Shown: in pieces, positions 24,499 through 35,455 of the stretch
Position numbering within the stretch: position 1 is the first letter of the stretch
Layout: each line of letters begins with the position of its first letter
Assembly (NCBI RefSeq): GCF_014633365.1
Contig: NC_068346.1
Location: 34,659,191 to 34,723,190, forward strand
Source of the DNA: Diospyros lotus
Taxonomy: Eukaryota > Streptophyta > Magnoliopsida > Ericales > Ebenaceae
Direction of reading: 5' to 3'
DNA: 64,000 bases
Program-made: the position numbers and the translations under genes
Notes under the pieces: model-generated
The model's database searches: none
Seen by the model: the letters and a program-made list of their open reading frames with translations, nothing else
Told to the model about the DNA's origin: nothing

Positions 24499-25266
24499 CG
24501 GCGACGTTTTTCCAGAAACAAGTTTTGAGTTTTCTAATAATAAAATTAATTTTTAAATTTACAAAAAATCAACTGTTGGATAAAACTCAATTTTGAATAT
24601 ATAAACTACCGCAGTTGAAAGAATTCGATAATCAATTTCGATCATTGAAATTACCGGCTGGCTAGGTGGTCGGCGGCAACAATAAGGCCTAAAATTAATT
24701 TGGTTTGTTCGTATATTTTTAAATTTGTTCGATTTATTTAGTTGGTTCAGTTTTTATGAATTTTGTCCATTTTTTTTAGTTTTCGATTAGTTTGGTTTTT
24801 GAATTTATTTGGTCGATACAATTCAATTTTGTACAATAATTCAATCTTTTCAATTATTGAATTTCGTTTAATTTGATTTTCGAATTGACCATCTGTACAC
24901 CGTTAACAATATTAAATTTCACAAAACAAGCTAGATTTTACATTATACAGGTTTGTGCTGGTGAGATTAGACTTTAACTAGAGAGAGAAACAGTTTATTT
25001 TTTTTATTCCCAATCGGTTGTAACTTAGGTTTAGGATAAAACTCAAATAATCTTGTAATTGCTCTGGATTTGATCAAAGTTGGTCCCATGATGAGTTTTC
25101 CAAATAAAATTTGATATCTTCTTCTTCTTCTTCTTCTTCCACTTGTTTAATTTATTCTGTACTTGGTACTCTTTTGATTTGGTTGATTACTAATTGGACA
25201 CCTATCATTAATTTTATCAAATATAGTTAGAAAAAGTGTTTAATTAAATGCCCAATTGACACTCAA
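24499..25266. other. intergenic AT-rich DNA
   Basis: Degenerate TTCGATT/AATTCAATT words and a (CTT)n run near 25111-25138. No gene is supported. Confidence 0.4.
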
Positions 25267-25276
25267 AGACAGTGAC

Positions 25277-26510
25277 CAGCCTTGATCTCCTGCATGCCCG
25301 CCTCGGGCAAGATAAGAAAAGAAATGCCCGACGCGGACGTGTCAAACCACCCCCGCCCCCAATTTTTATCTAAATAAATTATTAATTCTAATATAATTTA
25401 GTCAATTAGGTTATAGTTATTTTAATAATTATAATTAATAATTTATTTATTTTTTAATCGTAACAGAATTTATATATCTTTTATGTTTTTTAATTGTATT
25501 TGTCATATAAGAATATAATTGAATCGATCAAATTACTTAAAAAGATTTTACGTAATTTAATTTGAGGGGGCGAAATAAGAACTTTAATTAGAGAGGGATT
25601 TTAAGTTTGTTATGGGTTAGACTACATCAATATCTGATAATTAATATAAATGGTTTGATATTTTTAATTTTTTAATCTGTTTGATTTGAGCATCTATTCA
25701 ATTGAGTTAGTTTGATTTTAGAAAAAATTTAGTCCGTTCAATTCAATGTTTTGAAAATCGAATCGGCCAGTGAATCGGCTTATTAATTGGGTCACGAGTT
25801 AATTGGTCCGACCAATTAGATCGGAATGGTCTGACTAGATGATATCATATATATATATATATATTATAATTAAATAATATATATATTAAATATATATTTG
25901 AAATACTAGTGTTTTATAAGTTATTATGAGAAATGTTATTATTATTTAATATACAACTAATATTTTATATATAATTATTATATATGTTATTAAAGAATTA
26001 ATTAATAATTAAAAATTTAAAAGCGAGTGATGACAGTGAAAAAATCGAGGTCAACCCGATTTTCAATTCACCGGTCTAATCGAATTTTGACCAGGTTAAA
26101 AGACATATGATTTTTTAAGCCAAACCAAATTAGATAGGCCATTGATTCCTGATTAAACTGATTTGACTGACCGGTCCAATCCAATTTTCAAAACATTGGT
26201 TCAATTTGAATAATTCGATCGATTCGATTATATTTTTATTTGATAGACACAATTAAAAAATTAAAGACATAAAATATGTATAAATTTTTTTATAAATAAA
26301 AAAATAAATTATTAATTATAATTATTAAAATAGCTATAATTTTAACTAAACAAACTACAATTAATAATTTATATAGATAATAATTTATAGTAATATTCAA
26401 AAAAATATAAAATTATATATATGTATGCATGAATGTATGGTGGGGGGGGGGGGGGGGGGGGGCGTCGGGCATTTCTTTTCTTGCCCGACGCGGGCAGGAG
26501 ATCAAGACTG
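25277..26510. mobile_element. long-TIR foldback element, 1234 bp, MULE-like
   Basis: The ends are CAGCCTTGATCTCCTGC and (reverse complement) CAGTCTTGATCTCCTGC, flanked by a perfect 10-bp duplication AGACAGTGAC (25267-25276, 26511-26520). A 9-11 bp duplication and long inverted ends fit Mutator-like elements. Almost the whole element folds back: the left arm (to about 25838) pairs with the right arm through GCCCGACGC, AAATTATTAATT and ATCGAATCGATC blocks. The inner part contains a second palindromic set built on TTTTGAAAATYG and ACCGGTC words (25745-26205). No protein. Confidence 0.75.
26442..26462 (+). repeat. run of 21 G
   Basis: An uninterrupted G21 tract inside the right inverted arm of the foldback element. 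The matching place in the left arm is only CCACCCCCGCCCCC. The tract could form a G-quadruplex, and its exact length is prone to assembly or sequencing error. Confidence 0.9.
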
Positions 26511-26520
26511 AGACAGTGAC

Positions 26521-27900
26521 TATGCTGCCCATAGATCCATAGACTAATCGTACGAGTTTAGTTGGAGCTTAATTAGATTAATGAATCTGTACTTCTTTCT
26601 TGATTACCATCTTAATTAATTAATTAAACAAATCTTTGTACTAAGAGAGGGGAATTGCTTCACTGCTTCTTTCTTCTTCCTTCTTCTTCTTCTTCTTCAA
26701 GTTCAGTTCATATTTATTTTATATTAAGGTACTGTTAATCACTCTTCTTAGGATTATTGATTGATTATTTAAAAGTAAAATACATTTAATTATTCAGCAG
26801 CTTGCAATACAATACACAGCCAGCCATTAATTTTTTTAATTAATTAATAACATTTTCCTCACACTTTCATGTGTGTGAACGCTTGAGGGTCAAATAGATT
26901 CGCCCACAGAACTCTTTAAAAGGCACAAACTTTGAATTTATAAAGTTTGGGGTTATAAAATTCATTAAATTTTTCGTTACGCGGAGGAAAGTGACGACAA
27001 TTGATAATTAATTTGAGAGAAAAAATATATATATATATATATAAACACTAATTGACGCAAAATCTAATTTATTTTTGAATTAAAAAGCAATTTAGCTAAT
27101 CCCTAGTTAATTTTTGAATTGTGGAAACAAAATAATCTTTGAAACAATATTTATCACAAACCTCACATTCCGCCACATGCAACATTGATTATTTGGAGGA
27201 TGAGAGATGGAACTAATCTTAACCCTTGAGAGTCGGACTTCATCTGATGACAATCATCAAGGCACCACGGATGGGGCTTCATGAAGCTCGATCGAGCCTG
27301 GATGAAGCCTAGTTGAACTTAGCCCTATTAGGCTTTATTATGGAATGAAACTTGATCGGACTAACTTCATGAAATTCGAAACTTTATTCAAAGACCACAA
27401 ATGCAAATTCGATTAAGGTATTTTTGTCATTTTTTACATTTAATTATTCTCTCGATAATTCGATAATTTGTACGAGCAATATTTTCCTTCGCCCTTACCC
27501 CTAGCTAAACTTTCCATCGGGTCTATGTTGGGCATGGGCAACCCACCTACTTCACTTTGGAGCACTCAACGTGTCTCACAAGCTCCTACACATTGACAAA
27601 TGACGCTGAAAAAGTTCCTTATTTACACTCGAATTCAATATCCCCATATGCCACTCCAAAGTGGTTGTTAATATTGATTAATAATTAATAAAAATAATTG
27701 AAAATTAAAAATACTAAATACACATTATCTAAATACAAACGAGACCCCAATTAAAAAAGGAACGAACTTTAGTGGTAAGGAAGGGTGGTATGAAAGTTCC
27801 ATTGTATCTCGTCAAACCTGGACGTACAGCTTCAAGTTTTGTGCTGCTTTTGCTTCACAGCTGGCATGGCGACACGCCCCGATTAAATTAACCCTAAAAA
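26521..27900. other. intergenic region upstream of PRX1
   Basis: No gene is supported. It contains (CTT)n near 26683-26698, an (AT)n run near 27026-27042, and AT-rich filler. The last few hundred bases are the upstream region of PRX1. Confidence 0.45.
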
Positions 27901-27924
27901 TCGCCTGCCCCACGTATGTATATA

Positions 27925-27932
27925 TATATAAA
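27925..27932 (+). promoter_or_regulatory. TATA box of PRX1
   Basis: TATATAAA inside a TA-rich run, 128 bases before the ATG at 28060. That would give a start of transcription near 27957-27965 and a leader of about 100 bases. Confidence 0.6.
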
Positions 27933-28059
27933 CCCATATGGCTTGTGGTGAACACACGCATCTCAGTCATCGTTTACTTCTTCTCTCATCCTGTTCTTGA
28001 TTGCAGATAGTTCGTGCTTAATTAGTTTCGTCTCTTGATTAGTAGTTTCTGATACAACA

Positions 28060-29266
28060 ATGGGTCGCAGATCCTTCAGCAAGACATTAGCTTTACAGCA
28101 GCCATGTCTGGTTTTGTTGCCCATCATCATCACTGCACTGTGGACGATACTGGCGGCGCCGGCAGCAGCATCGCCGCTCAGGGTAGGGTTTTACAGAGCG
28201 AGCTGCCCCTCGGCAGAGCATATAGTGAGGAAGACTCTGAAGAAGGCGGTGTCGCAGGACCCTGGCATCGCTGCACCCCTCATTCGATTGCATTTTCATG
28301 ACTGCTTCGTTAGGGTACTTGCCCCGCATATATATACCCTACGTACCTACCCTTTATTTCGCTACTTTGGATCTGGTTTACGTAAATTCTAACTTGTCGA
28401 TCATGTCTATCTTCTATAAACCGCTTATAACGAATGTTTCTTCTTCCATGATGTGTGTACAATATTTTCAGGGCTGTGATGGGTCTGTGCTTCTGGATTC
28501 GACGCCGGGAAACCCGTCGGAGAAGGAAAATATGGCAAACAAAGGAAGCCTGACAGGCTTCGAAGTGATCGATGAAATCAAGGCCCAGCTCGAAGCTCGA
28601 TGCCCCAGAACGGTCTCCTGCTCTGACATTCTAGCATTTGCTGCCAGGGACAGTGCCTTCATCGCCGGAGGAATCAACTACGCAGTGCCGGCAGGGCGCC
28701 GAGATGGCAGAGTTTCCATCAAAGACGAGCCTTCCGGCAACCTTCCTTCTTCTTTCTTCGATGCCAAACAGCTCCAAGAAAATTTTGCTAGAAAGGGCCT
28801 GTCCCTGGATGATATGGTGACCCTTTCGGGAGCCCATTCCATCGGAGACGCCCGCTGCTCTTCCTTCTCGAACCGCCTATACTCCTTCAATGCAACCCAT
28901 CCACAGGACCCTTCAATGGATCCCAGCTTTGCAGCCGAGCTGAAGAAGAAGTGCCCTCCCCCACCGTCAAACAGTGGATCATCATCAGCCGCCCAACCCG
29001 AACCCACTGCACCACTGGACTCTATTTCACCAGACAGATTGGATAACAAGTACTACGTGGGATTGAAGATCCATAGAGGGCTGCTAACATCTGACCAGAC
29101 GCTCTCAACAAGCCCTTCTACTGCTTGGATGGTGAAGAACAATGCGAGGAATGGCAAGGCATGGGCTAAGAAATTTGCAGCTGCAATGGTGAAGATGGGT
29201 TCCATTGATGTTCTCACTGGATCACATGAAGGTGAGATTCGGATGAACTGCAGGGTTGTCAACTAG
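28060..29266 (+). CDS. class III peroxidase PRX1 (peroxidase 5-like)
   Basis: Two exons: 28060-28314 and 28472-29266 (AGG|GTACTT donor, TTTTCAG|GGC acceptor), 349 residues. Class III peroxidases are secreted haem enzymes that use H2O2 to oxidise phenolics in the wall and apoplast. Visible parts: a hydrophobic signal peptide (about 1-38), the distal haem motif [10 protein letters not shown] (Arg76, His80) followed by Ca-site residues [28 protein letters not shown], and the proximal haem ligand in LSGAHSIG (His207). Eight Cys in the mature part fit four disulfides. Only one intron is present; many relatives have three. It differs from PRX2/3 after the proximal His (DARCSSF instead of VSHCSSF) and has a longer Ser/Pro-rich insertion at about 265-285. 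It lies tail to tail with PRX2. Confidence 0.95.
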
Positions 29267-29419
29267 CTAAGTTTCGATATATATATATATATATATATAG
29301 ATTGTATGTGTGTGTGCCCAAATCAGTAATTTTGTCTAATTTTGGTTTTTATTTGGGATATGGGTAGTTGGTTGTCCCGAGATTATTTTGGTTTTAAGAG
29401 TGAATGAATTAATGATATC

Positions 29420-29425
29420 AATAAA
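29420..29425 (+). terminator. poly(A) signal of PRX1
   Basis: AATAAA about 155 bases after the stop codon, within a region also kept in block C (61451-61456). Position is plausible; cleavage site unknown. Confidence 0.45.
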
Positions 29426-29604
29426 GATTACGATAATAAAAGTTATTTGAACACTTGATTGTAACACTTTTATATATATATTAACACTCATATATTGATA
29501 CATTATATATTTATATTAATATAAATAAAATATAATATATTTTTATATCATTGTTGGGGGCAAGGTGAACAAGGTTTAGATGCAACAAAGTAGCTTGTAT
29601 GGTC

Positions 29605-29785
29605 TTTTGAGAGCACATGTTAAGTGGTTGAATCATGATAAGTTGAGATTTACACTAATAGATTAGGGTTGGATTTCTTATCTTGTGCAGTGAGATAAAA
29701 TCTTCATCTATAATTTATTTTCTCTACTAAAATTGAGAACACGAGTAGTAAGGGATCACTCAAAAATGATAACCCAAAATATGGG
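29605..29785 (+). repeat. about 180-bp insertion in block A spacer, SINE-like
   Basis: Block C runs straight from CTTGTATGG to GTGTATTC, while block A has about 180 extra bases between two TATGG words. The insert contains AAGTGGTTGAATCATGATAA and GGGTTGGATTTC, weakly like tRNA A and B boxes, and resembles the repeat at 7958-8095. Alternatively, block C lost it by recombination at the 5-bp repeat. Confidence 0.45.
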
Positions 29786-30418
29786 TGTATTCCTAATATG
29801 CCTAATTTAATGGACAAAATGAAAATATCTACCATCCTTTTGCACAAATAGAAATAATTTGAAATTCAAACTTACTCTAAACACCCACGAGCGCTAATAG
29901 ATAAAAGAAAAAGTAGATCTCAAACAAGATATATTTATTATATATTATTTTTAAATAAAATATTTTTATTATACTATTTTTAAGATTAGAATATGAGGCC
30001 AATATTGGAGTACAAAGTTTTCCCACTCACTCTTTGTCCCCACCCACGTACAAAGTTAGAGGATAGGCTCACAAAATATTGCTTACGTACACCCATTGTA
30101 CAAGTTAGATGGTTTATATTATATCATGATATAATATGAATTGAGAAAACACAAAAAGTAATTTTAGATTTGGCCAAACACAAAAAATAAAGTAAAATAT
30201 GAATTGGGAAAATCTAAAATCATTGATTAAAGGTAAGATTTTAACCATATGCAAGATAACTATAAGAGAAACTCTACCTATTAGTGTGAGATTGTTTTGA
30301 AATATTGTAATGGGCAAACTTAAGTTTTGTAATTGTAGATTAAGGAATCCCAAGTTCATATGAATTAACGTTCATTTTGTTAAAGTACATAATTGATGAT
30401 GTAGAGATTAATTACTAA

Positions 30419-30647
30419 GAGTGTGTTTGATTGCACACATTTATCATAAAAAATATGTAATTATTATATATATTTTCTATGAAAACAATCAAACACTCTT
30501 AATTTTTCTATGAAAAAATGTGTATGATACAAGCATTTAAAGTTTTTTTTTTCATAAAATTCATTTTTCAACGAAGTAGAATGATTTTTGTTTTCTAGAC
30601 AATCATTACATAAAATTAAATTTTAGGTAATGCAATCAAACATACCC
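30419..30647. mobile_element. Tourist-like (PIF/Harbinger) MITE, 229 bp
   Basis: The ends are GAGTGTGTTTGATTGCA and (reverse complement) GGGTATGTTTGATTGCA, flanked by TAA on both sides, the 3-bp duplication typical of PIF/Harbinger. Block B has the unfilled site (AGTACTAATTAAATTT) at the matching position near 49675-49690, which confirms the ends. No coding capacity. Confidence 0.8.
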
Positions 30648-31549
30648 TAATTGAATTTATAGAATTTACATGTGATATCGATCATGTGCCAAGTTGATTG
30701 GATCAAAACTATATTTGTATAGACAAAATAAGAATAATCATGAACATAGGCATGGTTGAGACAATGTTTCTATGTTTAAGTTAACAAGGAATTTGAGAGA
30801 GGGAGAAAGTGCTTGGAAACTTGTGAGAATAGTGTTGATCACAAGGAGAATGAGCCAGCCTTACCCAAATCACAAAAGATTAATTTATTCCTCTTGGTTC
30901 TATAAGTCTAAAATTGAGTTGGAGTAGAATTGCTAAACTTGGGTTGCATGAAAATGTAGATGGGGAACCAATATGAAAAGAAATGAAAACGTGGTAATGA
31001 TATTTTTTTAAAAAAAGTAGAAAATAAAAATGTAGAGAAATGAGTAAATAAAAAAAATATAGAGAATTTTTTATAAATATAATTTTTAATATGAAAAATT
31101 ATAAAAAATAGTTATTTAATCTAAAAATAAATATAAATTTCATAATGCATTCAAATAAAAATTAAAAATTTTGAGTTAGAGGTGGATTTTTTCCATCTCT
31201 AACTTGGTTAAAGATAAAAAAAAAATTATGTGTCTAACATTTTTTTGGATGAAACGTTTTTTTAAAATTACAAAATAATTTTAAAATATTTCTGAAATTG
31301 CAGAAATAGCTCATAATTTTTTTTTGAGAAAACTCCAAAACGATGCCCTCCAAGACGTCCCTGTGATTATACTCTAAATGAGTATGAGTTGTCTTGTCTT
31401 AGGTTTACGTAGATTGTCACACGTAATTTCAACTAGATCTATTCTAGATCCAAAGTTTGAACTTACTTAGTCCCTAGCTAGTCTCTAAGGATTGCCCCAA
31501 GTTGAGAGTTCATCGATCGGGTAGGAATTGCAAGCCCTAATTAGGTGAT

Positions 31550-31641
31550 GGCTTAAGGGATAGATCATTCCAGACATTCTATTGTTTGGATTGTAGGCTT
31601 AAGGGATAGATCATTCCAGACATTCTATTGTTTGGATTGTA
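31550..31641 (+). repeat. 46-bp tandem duplication
   Basis: Two head-to-tail copies of a 46-bp unit starting GGCTTAAGGGATAGATC. Block C has a single copy near 63800, so the duplication is private to block A or was lost elsewhere. Confidence 0.85.
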
Positions 31642-32096
31642 CTTATAATAAAGTCAATCCTTATTTTATCCTAAAAATATTTGGATGTTCATCTTTAACG
31701 AATTAGATGGGTACATTTTACTTATTTATTTCCAAGAAATCCAGAGAGATTTATTTGATCTAAAACCTTAGCATTAAGCAAGTTTTAGGAATCTTATAGA
31801 GTTTAAACCTTTGATATGAAACCAAATAAGCCTCCAATGCATAATCATAATTGAAATCTTATTCACTAAACATTGCCAATTACCTTAATTATTATAGTGG
31901 CTTTAATTCACAAGCAATCTCTCAACAATTCAACGAACTGTAAATTAGTTTACACTTGGGATAATCAACAATCAAACGAACCACCATGCAAACTTACACT
32001 TGCATGGAGTCAGAGAATCGAAAAAGGTGACGCACCAGAGAAGAGAAAATTAATGATATTTTTGGAACACGATCAACCTCTGGGGACTCGAACAAT

Positions 32097-33249
32097 CTAG
32101 TTCGCAACCTTGCAGTTCATCCGAATCTCACCTTCATATGATCCAGTGATAACATCAATGGAACCCATCTTCACCATTGCAGCCGCAAATTTCTTAGCCC
32201 AAGCCCTGCCATTCCTCGCATTGTTCTTCACCATCCAGGCAGTAGAAGGGCTTGTTGAGAGCGTCTGGTCCGATGTTAGCAGCCCTCTATGGGCCTTTAA
32301 ACCTATGTAATACCTGTTATCCAATCTGTTTGGTGAGAGAGAATCCAGTGGCATGGTGGGGTTAGACTTGGATGACGGCGGAGGACACTTCTTCTTCAGC
32401 TGCCTTGCGAATTCGGGATCCATTGAAGGGTCCTGCGGCTGAGTTGCATTGAAGGAGTAGAGGCGGTTGGAGAAGGAAGAACAGTGGGAGACTCCAATGG
32501 AATGGGCTCCCGAGAGGGTCACCATTTCATCCACAGAGAGGCCCTTCTTGGCAAAATTTTCTTGGAGCTGTTTGGCGTCCAAGAAAGGAGGAGGAAGGTT
32601 GCCGGAAGGGTCGTCTTTGAGGGAAACTCTGCCGTCTCGGCGCCCCGCCGGCACCGCGTAGTTGATTCCTCCGGCCATGGAGGCGCTGTCCCTTGCGGCA
32701 AATGCTAGAATGTCGGAGCAGGAGACTGTTTTGGGGCATCGAGCTTCGAGTTGGGCTTTGGCTTCATTGATCACCTCGAAACCTCTCAGGCTCCCTCTGT
32801 TTGCCGGATGCTCCTTCTCCGACTGATTTCCCGGCGTCGAATCAAGAAGCACAGACCCATCACAGCCCTGAAAAATTAATGCTTAAATATGAATTAGATA
32901 TTCATTATTGCAAGCAGTACTTACACGTATAACAACACAAGAAGGGTCCTCAGACCAAAAGCCATAGCTAGCTGAAGTGATGATCGGATTCGCTTACCCT
33001 GACAAAGCAGTCGTGAAAATGCAATCTAATGAGGCCTGCAGCGATGCCAGGGTTCTTTGAAACAGCCTTCATCACAGCTTTTCTCACTATGAACTCGGCG
33101 GACGGGCAGCTCGACCGGTAAAACCCAACCCTGAGCGGCGGCGCCGCTGCGGATGCAGAAGCCAGCGTCCACACTGTGAGGAGCAAGAAAACCAAACGTG
33201 GCTGCTGTAGCACGAAGGTTTTCTTGCCGATGAATCTGCAGGTCGCCAT
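32097..33249 (-). CDS. class III peroxidase PRX2 (peroxidase 5-like)
   Basis: Two exons on the minus strand: 33249-32998 and 32867-32097 (AGG|GTAAGC donor, TTTTTCAG|GGC acceptor), 340 residues. The role is as for PRX1: a secreted haem peroxidase of the apoplast. It has a signal peptide ending near the [11 protein letters not shown] junction (about residue 35), the distal motif [10 protein letters not shown] (Arg75, His79), [28 protein letters not shown] and the proximal [15 protein letters not shown] (His206). All catalytic and disulfide residues are present, so it should be functional. The intron position is identical to PRX1. The stop is followed by the shared spacer, so PRX1 and PRX2 converge. 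The nearest relative is PRX3. Confidence 0.96.
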
Positions 33250-33325
33250 TAGCCAACCAATCTGGAAGAACAGGAAAGAAAATGGAGTGATTGTGGTGTC
33301 GAGTATGTGCTAGCAATTAATGAAC

Positions 33326-33337
33326 TATATATATATA
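33326..33337 (-). promoter_or_regulatory. TATA box of PRX2
   Basis: An alternating TA run read as TATATATATA on the minus strand, about 77 bases before the ATG at 33249. The predicted leader is about 45-50 bases. The same element is kept before PRX3. Confidence 0.55.
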
Positions 33338-33446
33338 GATGGAGAGTCACAAGTAACGAAGGCTGAAACTGTCATAGTTTGAACACTTCCATGGCAATGG
33401 AGTTGAACCTCCTTCCATGGCACTTTCCATGTGTCCTTTCACAATT

Positions 33447-33458
33447 ATTTTGTCCATT

Positions 33459-33498
<40 letters not shown>

Positions 33499-34133
33499 TG
33501 TGTGTATGCTCATCATCTCCTTGACCTTCAAGCTTTCTGAAGCCACGAAGAGGAGAATTAATCAACGAAGTACGAAAGCAACACAAAGTACAAACTCGAG
33601 AAAGTGTCAGACAAATATTATCTGATCAGAAGAGTATATATTTTATTGCAATTAGCTGCCAATTAAATATTAATTAATCAATTAAGAGGCAGAGAGAATG
33701 ATAAACATATATTATACTATATTAGTTGAAGTTGGTGGAGAAGCAGTAGAGGGTCAGCTAGCTCAGCTGTGGACAGGAGGCCTCAATCCGTGTGGCTTAA
33801 TCAGCAAGAACATTGAGCTGGAAATTAGCTACTGATCTGTGGCAACTGGCAAGCCCTCTTGTCCACTTAACTTACAGTGATTAATTAATCTATAATATAC
33901 AAAATCATCATTCTGTCATCTTAATTGATAATTCAATTAACACCCAATTGCAATAGAATACACATACTGCCGCATCCCTTGTTGATAAAAAATGGAGGGC
34001 CGACCCTTAGATAACATTTCTCGAGTTTGTGTTGCTTTCGTACTTTGTTTATTAATTATCCTCTTTGTGGCTTCTCAAAGCTTGAAGGTCAAAGAGATGA
34101 CGAGCATACAGCAGAGAGAAGAATGGACAAAAT
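33447..34133. repeat. inverted repeat upstream of PRX2
   Basis: The left arm 33447-33607 and right arm 34017-34133 are inverted copies: GAAGCCACGAAGAGGA and TACGAAAGCAACACAAA read on plus at left and on minus at right. The arms are separated by about 410 bp. The left arm contains a CT run (33461-33481) and a GT run (33481-33504). The same pair occurs upstream of PRX3 in block B (51913-52048 and 52628-52744). Confidence 0.8.
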
Positions 34134-34139
34134 TATAAG

Positions 34140-34903
34140 TTTGAACCGCCGGCGCCGGTGGCTCAACATCATAATCAGTTGGCTTAAGTTGATGCATGAT
34201 ACAAGTTCTAATTTTGGTTTTGCTAGCTAGCTGTACTACGCCTGACTATCTCATCTCTATCTAGGTAAATGACCTAGTCGCTCATTTGCGGCTCAATGTT
34301 CAGTTTGACAGGAGTTTCTTCGTAAGTTTCTTTGTAATCGGCTTGTGTTATAAGCAATCAGAGTTTGAGCTTCAATTTGAATCTCAAGTCATAGATGAGT
34401 CGAGCTTGAGTAAGACTTGATTCAACTTATGAACAAAACTCACAAATAAGCTCATGAACAACCCTATAAACAGGCTTGTGAAATAAATATTTTTATTATT
34501 ATTTTAATATTTTATTATTTAGTATTGTGTTTGTGATAGAGATATTTATTTTTATTTAAACAATGTTTTTTTGTATTTGTTTTGAGATTTGTACTTATTT
34601 TTGTTATATAAAAGTAAGTTTTAATGACTTCAATTTAAAAATAAAATTTGTGATGTCCAACTCAAGCTCAAACTTGATGAGCTTGTTTAATATAATAAAA
34701 AAATTTCTGGCAAGCCGAGCTCAAGTTTGATAAATCTTTAACAAACTCAAACTCAATTTTTTTTTTTGAGTTCGAGCTTGCCAGAATTCTAACAAGTCGA
34801 GCCCAAGTGATTAATGTTCACCTTAATTACAATCTTATCTCTATCTTATGCAGCATTTATACTTCAAATTCATTTATAAATGAATTTGTATGTTTGAAAT
34901 GAT
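34140..34903. other. upstream spacer of block A, degenerate repeat
   Basis: No gene. The sequence from about 34270 to 34820 contains many AGCTCGAGCTTGAG/CTCAAACTC words in both orientations, typical of an old dispersed plant repeat, and is shared with block B (52880-53500). Confidence 0.4.
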
Positions 34904-35110
34904 CACTACAAAAAAAAATTGGTTTTTGGACTAAAATTTCATTGCTAATAACTTAGAAGTGAATTAAAATCTGTCATAAAATGGGACGCTGCTAAGTATT
35001 GCAATGGAATTTTAAATTCGTCACTAAACCCAAAAATTTCATAACAAAAAAAACTTTAAAATTCGTCGCTATTATTAAAGATGGATTAAATTATTCTATC
35101 ATTAATAACA
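34904..35110 (+). mobile_element. 5' end of a CACTA element (fragment), block A
   Basis: Starts CACTACAAAAAAAAATTGG and continues with TTCGTCGCTATTATT-like and GTCACTAAA subterminal words. It is cut by the gypsy LTR at about 35110, so the 3' end is missing. The same start lies at 53560 in block B, meaning the CACTA insertion predates the duplication. Confidence 0.6.
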
Positions 35111-35440
35111 AATGTACCTATCAGCTACGGCCGGAATCTGAGATATGTTTAAATATGTTTGATGATTGGGATAATTTATTGTGTATGTTGGTATTTGTTT
35201 ATTTGAAATTGGATTTATACTCCAAGGGCTTAATCAAGTACGAGACTAGTGAGTTTTCGCTACCTACGCATTTTACTTCGGAGTTCTCGACCTGTAGAAG
35301 GCAGCGAAGCCTGGAACCCACTCAAGACTCCCATATTATTTTAATACTTTATATTGGCAAGGGCATAATCGTCCTTCGTAGCAGGCCGGGGTTGTATTGT
35401 GAGTTATGGTGGCACTCGGTAGTGGGGTCGGGGCATCACA
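35111..35440 (+). repeat. 5' LTR, last 330 bp only
   Basis: Aligns with 48725-49079 of the 3' LTR: shared landmarks ATCTGAGATATGTTTAAATA and GAGTTATGGTGGCAC, ending GGGCATCACA. The first 1.3 kb is missing and the fragment abuts the CACTA remnant of block A. By eye about a dozen differences in the first 105 aligned bases show an old insertion. Confidence 0.85.
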
Positions 35441-35443
35441 AAG

Positions 35444-35455
35444 TGGTAGGAGAGC
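35444..35455 (+). other. primer-binding site (initiator Met-tRNA type), decayed
   Basis: TGGTAGGAGAGC, four bases after the LTR end. It differs at two positions from TGGTATCAGAGC, the intact form seen in the Cassandra element in this window. Confidence 0.65.

Larger units (their letters stand above)
29841..35105. repeat. segmental duplication, block A copy
   Basis: Matches block B (49080-53770) almost throughout: spacer, PRX2/PRX3 and about 1.9 kb upstream of the gene, with indels. The left part (29270-31800) also matches block C (61317-64000). Differences by eye: A carries a MITE (30419-30647), a 46-bp tandem duplication (31550-31641) and a GT run (33481-33504). A lacks about 170 bp present in B at about 52326-52495. 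Confidence 0.85.
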
